DNA of 64,000 nt from Actinomucor elegans (Eukaryota > Mucoromycota > Mucoromycetes > Mucorales > Mucoraceae): NCBI GenBank assembly GCA_026027325.1, contig JAMSLZ010000004.1:806001-870000 (forward strand), in the 5' to 3' direction. The notes under the pieces were generated by a model. It had not been told where the DNA came from and did not search any database. It worked only from the letters and a program-made list of their open reading frames with translations. Positions within the stretch are counted from its first letter, which is position 1; each line of letters begins with the position of its first letter. Shown piece by piece: positions 31,074-40,680 of the stretch. Both the position numbers and the translations under genes were made by a program.

Positions 31074-31784
31074 TTACTGGCGTCCGTTCTCTTTTCCCAC
31101 ACTGTTATTATTACCAATGTTATTACTTGACCCACTACTGTTTACACCACGGTCGCTAACGCCATTCATCGCTGCTTCATTGCTGCTTTTACCGCTATTT
31201 GAACAATAACGACTAGGATGGCCTTCTTGTCCACAGTTCCAACATTGCATTGGTCTTCCACCATATGGGGGACGATTAAAAGAATAACTACTATTACCGG
31301 CACCCGATTGCTGATAGGAGGATTGCTGTTGCTGTTTTTGCAGGTTAGTCATCTGCTGTTGCTGTTGCACCATATTAATGTTTAACAAATTCACTGCTTC
31401 AATTAAGCTTGCCAATGAATCGACCGAAAGACGTTCGTCGTTTGAACCAGTAGTAGTACGAGCAGATGCAACACTTCCACTTTGACCATTGACATTATCC
31501 TGTGTTATTTCAAAAGTAACTCGTTTATCAGTGGCATGCTTCATAAAACCGTTACCATGAAGCTTATATTTCTTTTGCAGTTTCCCGATCTCCATAGCTT
31601 CTTCTGTCACTGAATCATAGGTTCTTGTATTACCAGTAGACTTTGCACCCCGTTCCAATTCGTAAGCAATGGATTCGTTAACAGAGGCAATAAAGAAGGA
31701 CATTTTGGATTCATCATCAGTGAGATTCACCACCTTGAATAGGCTATTTAATTTTTCTATAAAGTCACCAATTTCTTGACCTTC
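31074..31784 (-). pseudogene. C-terminal half of element A Gag
   Basis: Gln-rich nucleocapsid half with one CCHC knuckle (CWNCGQEGHPSRYC), an Asn/Ser-rich tail and TAA at 31074-31076. The homologous frame begins at the MITE target copy TTC (31782-31784). Removing the 400-bp MITE and one 3-bp copy joins this frame exactly to 32185-32607. The last codons overlap the -1 frame that leads into Pol. Confidence 0.85.
31092..31098 (-). promoter_or_regulatory. candidate -1 ribosomal frameshift site GGGAAAA
   Basis: On the minus strand gag reads GTG GGA AAA GAG, so G-GGA-AAA is an X-XXY-YYZ slippery heptamer in the gag frame, five codons before the gag stop. A -1 slip here enters the frame that stays open (element B removed) to the Pol ORF starting at 24537. 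No downstream structure was modelled. Confidence 0.6.
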
Positions 31785-32184
31785 GAGCTACATTACATAT
31801 CATTAATAATTAATATATATTATAATTATTTTCATATTATTAAATTAAAATTATATAGCTTTCTTTATTTATCAAGTTGTAAGTTGCTAAAAAACTTACG
31901 GCGTGCTTTTTAATCAATTTTAAAAGAAAAAAATTGTCGCACAACAGGGTTTCGATCTGGTGTGAAATATTATGAAAAAAAAAAGTTTAATTGTATTGAA
32001 AAGTAATATAAAAGTTTAATCTTTATAAGTTTTGCATAATTATTGCAATTTCTTATTTTTACGTTAATTACCAAACTTTCAAAAATTACAATAAAAAAGT
32101 GTTAAACAAAAAAAAATATAATTACAAAAAACACTATTTAATTTAAAAACTAATTTTTATTTTTTTTTATTTTTAACGTTGCTC
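31785..32184 (+). mobile_element. MITE copy 1 (GAGC termini), inside element A gag
   Basis: 400 bp, non-coding and AT-rich. It begins GAGCTAC and ends GTTGCTC, giving a 7-bp terminal inverted repeat with one mismatch. The flanking 3-bp duplication is TTC (31782-31784 and 32185-32187). It is nearly identical to 33597-33998. Excision would restore the gag frame. Short ends plus a 3-bp duplication would fit several superfamilies (CACTA or PIF/Harbinger among them); not assigned. Confidence 0.9.
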
Positions 32185-32607
32185 TTCGCCCTGTTTGATG
32201 ACCTTAATTTCGCTCCAAGCTTCAGCAACACGGTTTTGCAGGAATTTCTTGTGGAACTTCATTTCGAAATCAGTCCAGGTAACCGTTGAATCTTCGATGG
32301 AATCCCACCAAACTTGCGCTTTTCCCACCATATTACTTGCTGCTACGATCAAGGCTGCTGTGTCGTCCATCTTCGAGACAGCTTTGACTCTTTTAACGCT
32401 TTTTAACCAGGCTTCGGCTTTGGCATCACCAGAAACACCAGAGAAGGTTTCCAAAGGTGCCAAAAATTTCAAATAGGCATTATTATTACTGTTTTCCGAC
32501 ATATTTCTCTTCAATGTTTTTGTTGTTTTTTGATTATTTTTCTTAATGTTTTTATGTGTTTTCTTGCTTTGTTGTATAATAAACTGTTGTATATCTATTT
32601 CTGTCAC
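32185..32607 (-). pseudogene. N-terminal half of element A Gag
   Basis: About 140 codons. The basic N-terminus from ATG 32607 may be an extension; a second ATG (MSENSNNNAYLKFL) is a good alternative. The retrotransposon Gag fold is suggested by AWLKSVKRVK, AQVWWDSIED and FEMKFHKKF. It is interrupted by the MITE after KQGE. Confidence 0.85.
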
Positions 32608-32672
32608 TGCGTCTTCGTTCTAACTAACTTGCTGATTGTTGATAATATAGTACAGTAAATATGTATTAAAAT

Positions 32673-32691
32673 AATCTCGGTGAGACCTCCA
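32673..32691 (-). other. tRNA primer-binding site of element A
   Basis: On the minus strand, one T after the 5' LTR comes TGGAGGTCTCACCGAGATT, which would pair with a tRNA 3' end ...GAGACCTCCA. A U discriminator before CCA and an acceptor starting GGUCUCA suggest tRNA-Gln (inference). It contrasts with elements 1 and B, which lack such a site. Confidence 0.8.
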
Positions 32692-32692
32692 A

Positions 32693-33099
32693 TGATACGT
32701 TTACGGTACTAAAGTGTGAATTCTTGATTTGAGTTGCTTTACGGTTCTTCTGATACAATTCACCCGAGATTAATATGAATTTATATCGAATATTGATGTA
32801 TAAATGTATATTTGTTCTATTAAGTTAATGATTCACGATTATCTTTTCAAATCCTTCCAAGTATCAATTCCAAACTCGTCAAAACGTCTTATTCAATTTA
32901 TAATCAAAAGAAAAGCTTGTTTATTTATAAGTTAAATTATAATGATATTTAAATTATCAGAGAGTAGAGTGTGTAACTCAGTTATTTCGTAGTGTAAGTA
33001 AAATATTAAGGTCGGACCTTAAGGGCCTAATATAGTAGGTTGTGTGCGTCTAGGGTTCTTTTAGTTTAGAGTGGGGATTATATACCACGCTACGTATCA
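32693..33099 (-). repeat. 5' LTR of element A
   Basis: 407 bp, ending ACGTATCA and followed by AAAAA, 11 bp before the mature 5' end of tRNA-Asp. In the element's direction it is transcribed away from the tRNA. Confidence 0.92.
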
Positions 33100-33110
33100 A
33101 AAAACATATG

Positions 33111-33182
33111 TCTTCGGTAGTATAGTGGTGAGTATCCCCGCCTGTCACGCGGGAGACCGGGGTTCAATTCCCCGCCGGAGAG
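33111..33182 (+). tRNA. tRNA-Asp (GTC)
   Basis: 72 nt, no intron. The acceptor stem TCTTCGG pairs with CCGGAGA, with discriminator G at 33182. The D-arm box A region is TAGTATAGTGGTGAGTA. The anticodon arm CCCGC-CTGTCAC-GCGGG has anticodon GTC. The T-arm CCGGGGTTCAATTCCCCG carries the box B GGTTCAATTCC. No CCA is encoded, as usual for nuclear genes. The T7 run right after it is the Pol III terminator. The gene is enclosed by retrotransposon sequence on both sides. Confidence 0.97.
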
Positions 33183-33183
33183 A

Positions 33184-33190
33184 TTTTTTT
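33184..33190 (+). terminator. Pol III terminator T7
   Basis: Seven T's starting two bases after the discriminator base of tRNA-Asp. Confidence 0.9.
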
Positions 33191-33234
33191 ACCCCCTCCC
33201 AAAATGGGGTGTGTGTAGTGCCCATTTACTTCAG

Positions 33235-33525
33235 TGTCGTGTGCAGAGCTATATATTTTTAAATAAGTTTATACAAAAGATTATATATGGGATAAAAGGA
33301 TCCCCTTTATTGTTTTCCGTTTCATTTGATATTTATAATTGATTGAAGGTAACACACAAGTCTGTGTGTACCTGACATCAGTTCCTGATGCACACCGATT
33401 TCTGTGTAACCCTTTTAATTAGTATAAATATCAAATAGAACGCTAAATGAACAAAGATCATCTTTTATCTCTTGATTACACTTTTATATAAATCTACACT
33501 AAAATATACATCTCTGCTCACGACA
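33235..33525 (+). repeat. copia-type 5' LTR remnant
   Basis: 291 bp. It starts TGTCGTGTGCAGAG and ends CTCTGCTCACGACA, inverted termini of 14 bp with one mismatch. It is followed by TT and TGGTAGCATCAGAACC, close to the TGGTATCAGAGC-type initiator-Met primer site typical of Ty1/copia. The interior of the element is missing, except perhaps a short ATG-led stretch after 34024. It starts 52 bp past the tRNA. Confidence 0.75.
33325..33435. repeat. imperfect 111-bp inverted repeat inside the copia LTR
   Basis: TTTGATATTTATA at the left end matches the reverse complement of the right end, and GGTAACACA also recurs inverted farther in. It could be a small MITE captured by the LTR or a hairpin belonging to the LTR. 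Confidence 0.55.
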
Positions 33526-33527
33526 TT

Positions 33528-33543
33528 TGGTAGCATCAGAACC
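33528..33543 (+). other. copia-type primer-binding site
   Basis: TGGTAGCATCAGAACC, two bases after the LTR end; similar to the internal initiator-tRNA-Met primer site used by copia elements. Confidence 0.65.
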
Positions 33544-33596
33544 AATTGATCGTTTTAATTTATTTAAATTGTATATTGTGTCGTATACACGCTTAT

Positions 33597-33998
33597 GAGC
33601 TACATTACATACCATTAATAATTAATATATATATTATAATTATTTTCATATTATTAAATTAAAATTATATAGCTTTCTTTATTTATCAAGTTGTAAGTTG
33701 CTAAAAAACTTACGGCGTGCTTTTTAATCAATTTTAAAAGAAAAAAATTGTCGCACAACAGGGTTTCGATCTGGTGTGAAATATTATGAAAAAAAAAAGT
33801 TTAATTGTATTGAAAAGTAATATAAAAGTTTAATCTTTATAAGTTTTGCATAATTATTGCAATTTCTTATTTTTACGTTAATTACCAAACTTTCAAAAAT
33901 TACAATAAAAAAGTGTTAAACAAAAAAAAATATAATTACAAAAAACACTATTTAATTTAAAAACTAATTTTTATTTTTTTTTATTTTTAACGTTGCTC
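33597..33998 (+). mobile_element. MITE copy 2 (GAGC termini)
   Basis: 402 bp. It is the same element as 31785-32184, with one extra AT unit near the start. The 3-bp duplication is TAT (33594-33596 and 33999-34001), different from copy 1, so it is an independent insertion. It lies in the copia remnant. Confidence 0.9.
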
Positions 33999-34191
33999 TA
34001 TATTCACAGGCTATACATACGACATGTCTCAATTAAAGCTATCTAACTGCGTAACTGATTGACCCGTCAAACAGGTTTCACCAATCAAGCAATCATGCAT
34101 AATCAATTAAGCTTCTAGATCGATTCATCATCACTTGTCATTAGCATCACTCATCAGTAATAATACAAGAACCAATAATACAAGAACAGTA

Positions 34192-34317
34192 CGTTTACTA
34201 TGCTTTGGAGTGCGATTGCATACGCTGGTGTTGGATGGATGTGCAAAATTGAAGGCCACATGGACAAAACACCATATAAGGAGATCTTAGAAGACGAACA
34301 GAGACTGTTATATCCGG
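34192..34317 (+). pseudogene. Tc1/mariner transposase fragment
   Basis: About 42 codons reading MLWSAIAYAGVGWMCKIEGH, then MDKTPYKEILEDE. This matches the stretch before the second catalytic Asp in Tc1-type transposases (VWG-AGVG-KIDG-M-YI-ILED). It is cut off by the solo LTR at 34318. It is a different subfamily from the element at 20001-21660. Confidence 0.7.
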
Positions 34318-34685
34318 TGTTGTAAACATGACTTGTTCAGTGTCCGTCACCAATCAGGTCAATGTTCGACAATGCTTATACTCAGCTTGTGCTTTGACAG
34401 CTTTGTAACGTCGGTTAAGAGATATATATGGAAATCAATGCTTAGTGCAACTAACCTTCATAAACTATCTATCACCGAATATAAAGTCGTACTAGAATGG
34501 ATTACTATAAATCCTTGTTTGTTAACTCCATGAGCGCAGTCTTTGACTAACTCTATCGTCTATAATATCAAGTTAAATCCGAACTTCAATTTTGTATAAA
34601 TAGCTCATCATTTTAATGCTTTAATAAATCAATTCGTTTTATCAGTCTGGTTATTTTTACAGTCTTTATTATATTCGATATAACA
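34318..34685 (+). repeat. solo LTR of the element 1 family
   Basis: 368 bp, TGTTGTAAAC...GATATAACA, matching the LTR of element 1 in the opposite orientation with a 4-bp insertion (TTTG) and a few substitutions. The flanking pentamers TCCGG and TCCTC do not match, so either one flank was rearranged or the copy arose by recombination. Confidence 0.9.
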
Positions 34686-35291
34686 TCCTCCTCCACAAAC
34701 ATATACAATTAAAACATCCCTCACCAAACTGTCCTCTTTGTTCATCTTATATTCCAACTAGAGAAACACTAGATCACTTTATCTTCGAATGTCCACTCAA
34801 ATTTCATGTCTGGCAAACCATCTACTACGCCTATATTCGGCACTCTCTTCCCTCCCCACCGCCCAACAGAATCACTCTATCCTCATTCTACCTACTATTA
34901 CACCTTTCATTCCCGACTGTCCATCGAACATCCTATCCACTATTCCCCAAACTCACTTCACTTCAAATCTTAGCATGTACTCTTCAGTGCATTTGGCAGG
35001 CGCATTGGCGATTTGTTTTCGATGATATTCCTTTTCATCCCTCAAAAGTACTTAAATCAATAGCACGACTTCTTACTCAGCTTGACTCGGAACTGCAGCT
35101 TGACTCGGAACTGCAGCTTGACTCGAACCACGGCCATCAATAGGTACTCTCCTTATGTAACCACCAATTCTTTCCATTCATTCAATTGTCAACTTAATTT
35201 AATATTATTATACCGGTCTTTTATTCCTCTCACACCTGACGTTTAAAGGACCTTAAATAAAATGGAGCCCGCTCCCCTATAAAAAAAAAAA
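34686..35291 (+). pseudogene. LINE (non-LTR) 3' end with zinc-binding tail
   Basis: An open stretch reads LLHKHIQLKHPSPNCPLCSS, then RETLDHFIFECPLKFHVW, ending TAG 35141-35143. CPLC..H..C is the zinc-binding end of LINE reverse transcriptases (zf-RVT). The last codons are a tandem six-residue repeat (QLDSEL). About 140 bp of 3' untranslated sequence then ends in a run of A's at 35281-35291, consistent with a target-primed tail. The 5' part is absent and replaced by the solo LTR. Confidence 0.8.
35085..35127 (+). repeat. 18-bp tandem repeat in LINE ORF
   Basis: The unit CTTGACTCGGAACTGCAG is present a little over two times and keeps the frame. Confidence 0.8.
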
Positions 35292-36014
35292 GGTATATAA
35301 TGGTTCCTGTTGCTGTTGGTGTTATTGTTCTAAATTATTGCCTTCAGGGTTAGTGATATGATTCACGATTTTTTTTTTCACGAAGCGCGGCTTCGAAAGG
35401 TATAGGGAAGAAAGGGATTTTATTGATTTATGATAACTATATATTAAAAATAAAGCGTGGCTCTCAGACCATTTATCACATTAGAAGCTGAAGCGGAGGA
35501 AACTGAGATTGTTTTAGGAACGACAAACAAATACATTTTATCAGTATATTATATTAGACAGCATTGTTCAAACTCGATTTAGTTTGAATCTCTTTACAAT
35601 CAGATTTTGCATTCCAAATAGCATCACTCTTAATCTTAAGAACAAATACAATAATTCAAAGGACACGGCCTATTGAATCTAGACAAAGCTTTAAATAAAC
35701 TCAGTAATTCATTCTGGACGTAAATTACTTATCAAATGCGATATTAGACCGAGATTTGCTAGGAGATTTGCAAATGAATAAGATTTTTAGGAAATTATAT
35801 AAATTAGAATCGAGCTTGCAAGCAACACAAATGTTATCAGTACTATATTCTGGAAAGTTCTCAACAGCATAAAAACTGAAGCGAAGACATATGTAGCTTG
35901 CTCTAAACGTGTATTAAAAAGTGAACTAAGAACAAAATAATATATGCGTTATTTTTTTTATTTTATTTTATTTTTTGTAACTTATATGCGTTATTTATAA
36001 GATTGTGATTATAA
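35292..36014. other. non-coding spacer 3' of SMC1
   Basis: About 720 bp, AT-rich, no credible ORF. It includes a TTTTATTTTATTTTATTTT stretch near 35960, likely in or beyond the SMC1 3' UTR. Confidence 0.6.
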
Positions 36015-39000
36015 CTAAGCTTCGTATTGATCCAGCTAAAATCAATTATTCACAGTCAGTAAACAAGAAACAATCACCACTATTAATATTACTTACCATC
36101 AATGTCATTGTTTTGCTAGAATTCACATCTTGGTCGCGATAGATACCAACTAAGCTTTGAGCCTTTTCGTATAATGTATGCTTAAGTGAGATAACAATAA
36201 ATTGGAAATCAGGCGTTGCGTGCTCACGAATATAGTTGGCCACTGTAGAAACATTAGTGTTGTCTAATGCTGCATCTACTTCATCAAGAACAAAGAATGG
36301 AGAAGGTTTGTAGCTATGAATAGCAAATAGTAAAGCCAAAGCTGCCACACTCTTTTCACCACCAGAAAGCTGCTCCATATCCCTAAATCGCTTCATGGGC
36401 GGCATCGCATGATATTTGATGCCTTCGAGATAAGGCTCATCTGAATCTTCCAAGGCCAAATAAGCAGTACCACCTAATGTAAATTGTTGGCTCTTTGTAA
36501 GATCTTTATAGACTGTGTCAATCTTCTCCGCGATATGACTGAAAGCATCATAGAATAAAGAGTATCTATAAGATAGAGGTTAATATATAGGTTTGTTTGT
36601 ATGAATATTGTATGTTCACCTCTTCTTCTTAATATCGTTGAATGCTTCTTTTGCAGATTTAGCAGCAGATCTAGCTTCGTTGAATTTCTTTTCAGCTTCT
36701 ACCAACCTTTCTGTAACACTTTCTAAACGGTCAATGGCCTTCAAATTTGGCGCCATTTGTTCAATTGCGTCTGCATATTGTTTGATTTCATCCTGGAATT
36801 TGCGATCCATTGCAGGACTATTATCTTCGCGTTGAATTGGTCCAACCTTGCTGAAATCGACTTCGACTTCCCAGTCGGTTGATTGGATTGAAAGTTGTGA
36901 AACGGGGCCATCCAAATCCATATCCGAACTGCCGTTATAACTGTCAGCTACAGAAGAAGCATCACTAACAGAAGCAGCATCGCTTGCAGAAGAAGCATCA
37001 GTATCGTTGGAGGGCAAATTGGATCTTGAATCTTCAATGATAATATCATCCATTGATCCGCGAGTCAAGGGCAACTCAATTCCTTCAAGTTTGCATCTTC
37101 TGAAGATGGTTACACGTTCAGCGCGCAGCTTGTTCATTTCACCCTCGACAGTTTTAAACTCTCTCAAAATGTCTTCAACGTTCTTGCCTTTGGCCTCCAA
37201 CGCAGAACTGATTTCGTTGATTTCTAACTGTTTCGCTTCTTCCAATTGTGTTTGTTTTTCAAGATCCACTTGGAAGGACTGCAATTTGCGCTTGAGACTT
37301 TCTGTCTTGCCTGACATACCACTCAAATCAGCTTCCAGCTTGTGTTTAGCGCTGGTATCGCTAGCTAATGAATCTTCCAGCTTTTTCAGACGCTCTACAA
37401 GTTCATTGAGCTGGTCTTTCTCAAATGCCAATTGGGTATCCAGACGCGATTTTTGAGCAGCAAACTGGGCACGTCTTTCAGTTACTTCATCTGATACACC
37501 ATATTGCATAGCTTCATATTCACGGATATTGGATACATTGATCTCCATACAAAAGTCTTCAAAGATGTTATCTTCTACTTGAGCAATTTTTTGTTCCAAT
37601 TGTTTGATAGTCGCTTCTTCTTTCGCCAATTCAGCTTTGAGGTGTTCATAAGGTTGAAGGATATTGTTCAACTTTTTTCGGATGTCATCGAGAGTGCCTT
37701 CGATGTCTTGGGTACGGTGAGTGAGCGTAGTCTATTATAAATTTATAAATGAATATATGTTCTTATAAGTTCTAAAATAGGATGCTTACTAGTTCTTCGT
37801 TTATAGTATTCAGCTGACTATTTAAGTTGGAGCAATCATTCTTGGCAGAATTCTCAGCGCTACCCATACGTTTCTTTTTGCTAATAGTATTCAATTCTCC
37901 CAAGTACACATCCCTTGCCTTCTTCAAATCTACATCAATGCATTTAGTATTACTTACTTTTGAAAAAAATGCTTAGTTTACCATCAATGTCGCTCTGATG
38001 CCAGTTTCTGATGATTGGCGTAGCACTTTGACCACCTGTCATTAATCCACTTTGATGAATAACAGCACCATCCAAAGTAACAGCTATAGGACGTATTAGG
38101 CTTTGCTATTTGGTCTACAATGCTATTACTTACCTCTGACATTTTCACTCATATCAAAGCAAATCTGTTTGGCGATGGTAAGATTATCGCATACTAACGT
38201 ATTGCCACAAGCGTATTGCACAACACTTTCATATTGTTTATCAAACTTTAGCACATCAAAAGCCAATCGAGCACCACGAACAAGATTACGATAACGATCA
38301 TTGATAGGAGGCAAAGATAAGGAATGCAAAGGTAAGAAAGTAGCAGTTCCAATATGCTGCTCTCTCATGTATTGAATGCAATCAGATGCTGTTTGCTCAT
38401 CTTCAACGACGATCGCGTCCATGTTTCTTCCTAGAACTGTAGCAACGGCAGTATCATACTTGCGCTGGTTGGGTCTACATAGTTCAGACAGCTTACCATG
38501 AACATCTAGACTAATATGTTAACAACAGCATTCCTATATCAAAATCAATACATACTGGGATAAATCTGCTTCATTACTGCTACACTTTCATTAAATCTAC
38601 TGTCCTTTTCCGATTCTTGTCGAGTAGTATTAGCTTCCATCAACTTGTTTAAAGTTTCCTGAAGCTTTTCATTTAAATAAACTTCACGTTGATGAACTGT
38701 TGTACGTTCTTGTTCCAGTTTCTTCAAATCTGCTAAACGAACATTCAATTGCTCAGTGATATTTTCAGCATCTAATGTCAAAGCACCCTTTTCTTCATTA
38801 GCTTGACGCAAGGCATCCAAGGCTTCAGATTCAGCTTCTTTAAGCTTTTCGATTTTGGAAGATTCATTATCCAAACGTTGCTTATCAGTCTTGAATTTAC
38901 GTTGGTGTTGTTGTAATAAGAGCTGCTCCTCAACAGCTTTGATGCTGACTTCTTGCTTTCTTCTCTGATAATCCATAAGCTGGGCGCCAGTGAGAGTAGG

Positions 39001-40350
39001 TCCATTGGTCAATGAAGAAGTAGGAATTGATTCTGTAAAACAACCCATTCAATATTAAATACTATTAGATACAAATGAAAGATACTTGCCATTGTATTGT
39101 TGCTCGGCATAGGATAATAGTTGAATGTCTTTTTCGAGTGTACTGACTACTTGTTCTTGTTGTTGTCCATCACGCTTAACACGTTCAATATTTTGTTCTG
39201 TTTGTTTCAGCTTTTTCTCCAAGTGTAATATCTTTTCTTTATAGCTGATGGATGTAGGAACCTATAACTCATGTTAAATAACGCATATCTCATAAATAGG
39301 ATAGAACCCTAACCTGATCATCTAATTCTCTGTTAATCTTACGAATATGTAATTCACATTTGGTCTTTTCTCTGTGAATAAGGGCCTTGCTCTCTCTCAC
39401 TGACTTGAATTTTGCTTCCAAGCCTGCGACGTCAAACTGAAGGTTATCCTTGCTAGCATTTTTATCAGCGCTTTGTTCTTCTAATTCTTTTGTCTTTTCT
39501 TCGATGTGAAAGAGTTTCCAAAGCAAATATTGAACCACCAATTCGTTCTTTTCAGCTACGAGCGTTTCAAACTTTTCAGCTTCAGCCTTTTGCTCTTCAT
39601 ACTGTTTGATTTCAGATGCAACTGCACGCTTTCTGTTGAATGTATGTGCGCTTGTTTCGATTGCTTCTTCCATTTGCTGCTTCAAAATGTCGTATTCATC
39701 TCTATAGTTCCATGAACTATATGAAGAACAAGGACGTGTCAGATTACAAAGACTATTATTTATAGGTTTAATACGTTACCCGCTGATTTGCTCTATCAAT
39801 CGGGTTAAATCCTTTGGATTTTGGCTTGCAACTGATTCGACATCGCCTTGGAAGACCAAAAAGTTCTTGGCTTTGACTAAAATGTTTTCCTTTTCCAGAG
39901 CAGCATTGTATTGAGAATACTGGACAGTTCTGTCATTGATACGATATTCGGATTGCCCATTCTGGTTGATACTACGCATAAAGCGTACTTCGCGACCTTG
40001 GTTATTTTCGTATACGGCGGTAACAAAAGCTCGTCTGGGAGTACGACCGCCCGAGACAACAGTAGGCGCGTCTTCACCTTGGTTCAGCAGGGCTTCTGAA
40101 CGATAAATCATATCCTTCAAGTTTTGAGAACGTAAGTGACTTGAATGAACACCTAATACAAAAGAAATGGCATCCATCAAGTTGGATTTACCTAATTGAA
40201 AGCTTAATACACTGTAAGGTATTGGCATGTTTATTTTTTACCAGAGCCATTGGGGCCAATTACACTGGTGAATTGGTGAAAAGGACCAATAGTTTGCTGA
40301 CCTTTGTATGATTTAAAGTTTTCAATTTCAATACGAACGAGTTTACCCAT
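36015..40350 (-). CDS. SMC1: SMC1, cohesin core ATPase subunit
   Basis: Split gene, about a dozen exons. Exon 1 is 40242-40350 ([17 protein letters not shown]...), a 50-bp intron divides the Walker A motif GPNGSGKS, and exon 2 is 39780-40191. The N-terminal head has the SMC1-typical [18 protein letters not shown]. Coiled coils follow, the hinge lies at about 37980-38500 (around [15 protein letters not shown] and [10 protein letters not shown]), then the second coil. The C-terminal head carries the signature LSGGEKS and Walker [14 protein letters not shown] (36100-36400). A last intron (36036-36096) joins to a short exon ending LDQYEA. One intron (39033-39089) starts with GC, which the homology frame requires. 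With SMC3 and kleisin the protein forms the cohesin ring. A truncated retrotransposon begins about 300 bp upstream of the start codon. Confidence 0.95.
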
Positions 40351-40645
40351 ATAAAAGCAAGAAGTTGTAGAAAGAAAAGTGTGCTTGATAGCGCGTATTT
40401 TATTTTATTCTGAAAGGAACGCGACACGCGCTGAGAAACAGAAGGAATTCCAAAATCCGTCGAATGAAATGTCGTTTTTTATTGGTTGAAATAATGTTCG
40501 ACATGTCCCACCGAGCTTACATGCTTTAGCAAGCGGTATCTTGACAATGTAGAATATTAGAGTAAGTGAAACCGCAGTTTTAAGCAACAGTAGGTAGACT
40601 AAAACTCCTTTTTTGATCACAAATAACTAATTAAATACATCGTTC
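40351..40645. other. SMC1 upstream region
   Basis: About 295 bp between the SMC1 ATG and the truncated chromovirus; it must hold the SMC1 core promoter. No motif is assigned. Confidence 0.5.
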
Positions 40646-40680
40646 AATAGTTACAATAAGATACCTCTTATTTCTCTCGC

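Larger units (their letters stand above)
16089..33099 (-). mobile_element. Ty3/gypsy 'element A', host of four nested insertions
   Basis: Bounded by 407-bp direct LTRs at 16089-16495 and 32693-33099 (TGATACGT...ACGTATCA) with two visible differences. Flanks are CAAAA before and AAAAA after, four of five bases of a target duplication. A tRNA-type primer site abuts the 5' LTR (32673-32691) and a purine tract (GGAAGGGTAGCA, minus strand) abuts the 3' LTR. Coding order on the minus strand: gag (32607 to 31074), protease-RT-RNase H (24537 to 21886), integrase (19952 to about 18590, C-terminus resuming at 16591 to 16527). Insertions: Merlin-like 16600-18595, Tc1-like 20001-21660, chromovirus B 24564-30936, MITE 31785-32184. 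Subtracting them and one target-site copy each leaves about 6.56 kb, normal for the superfamily. Confidence 0.92.
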
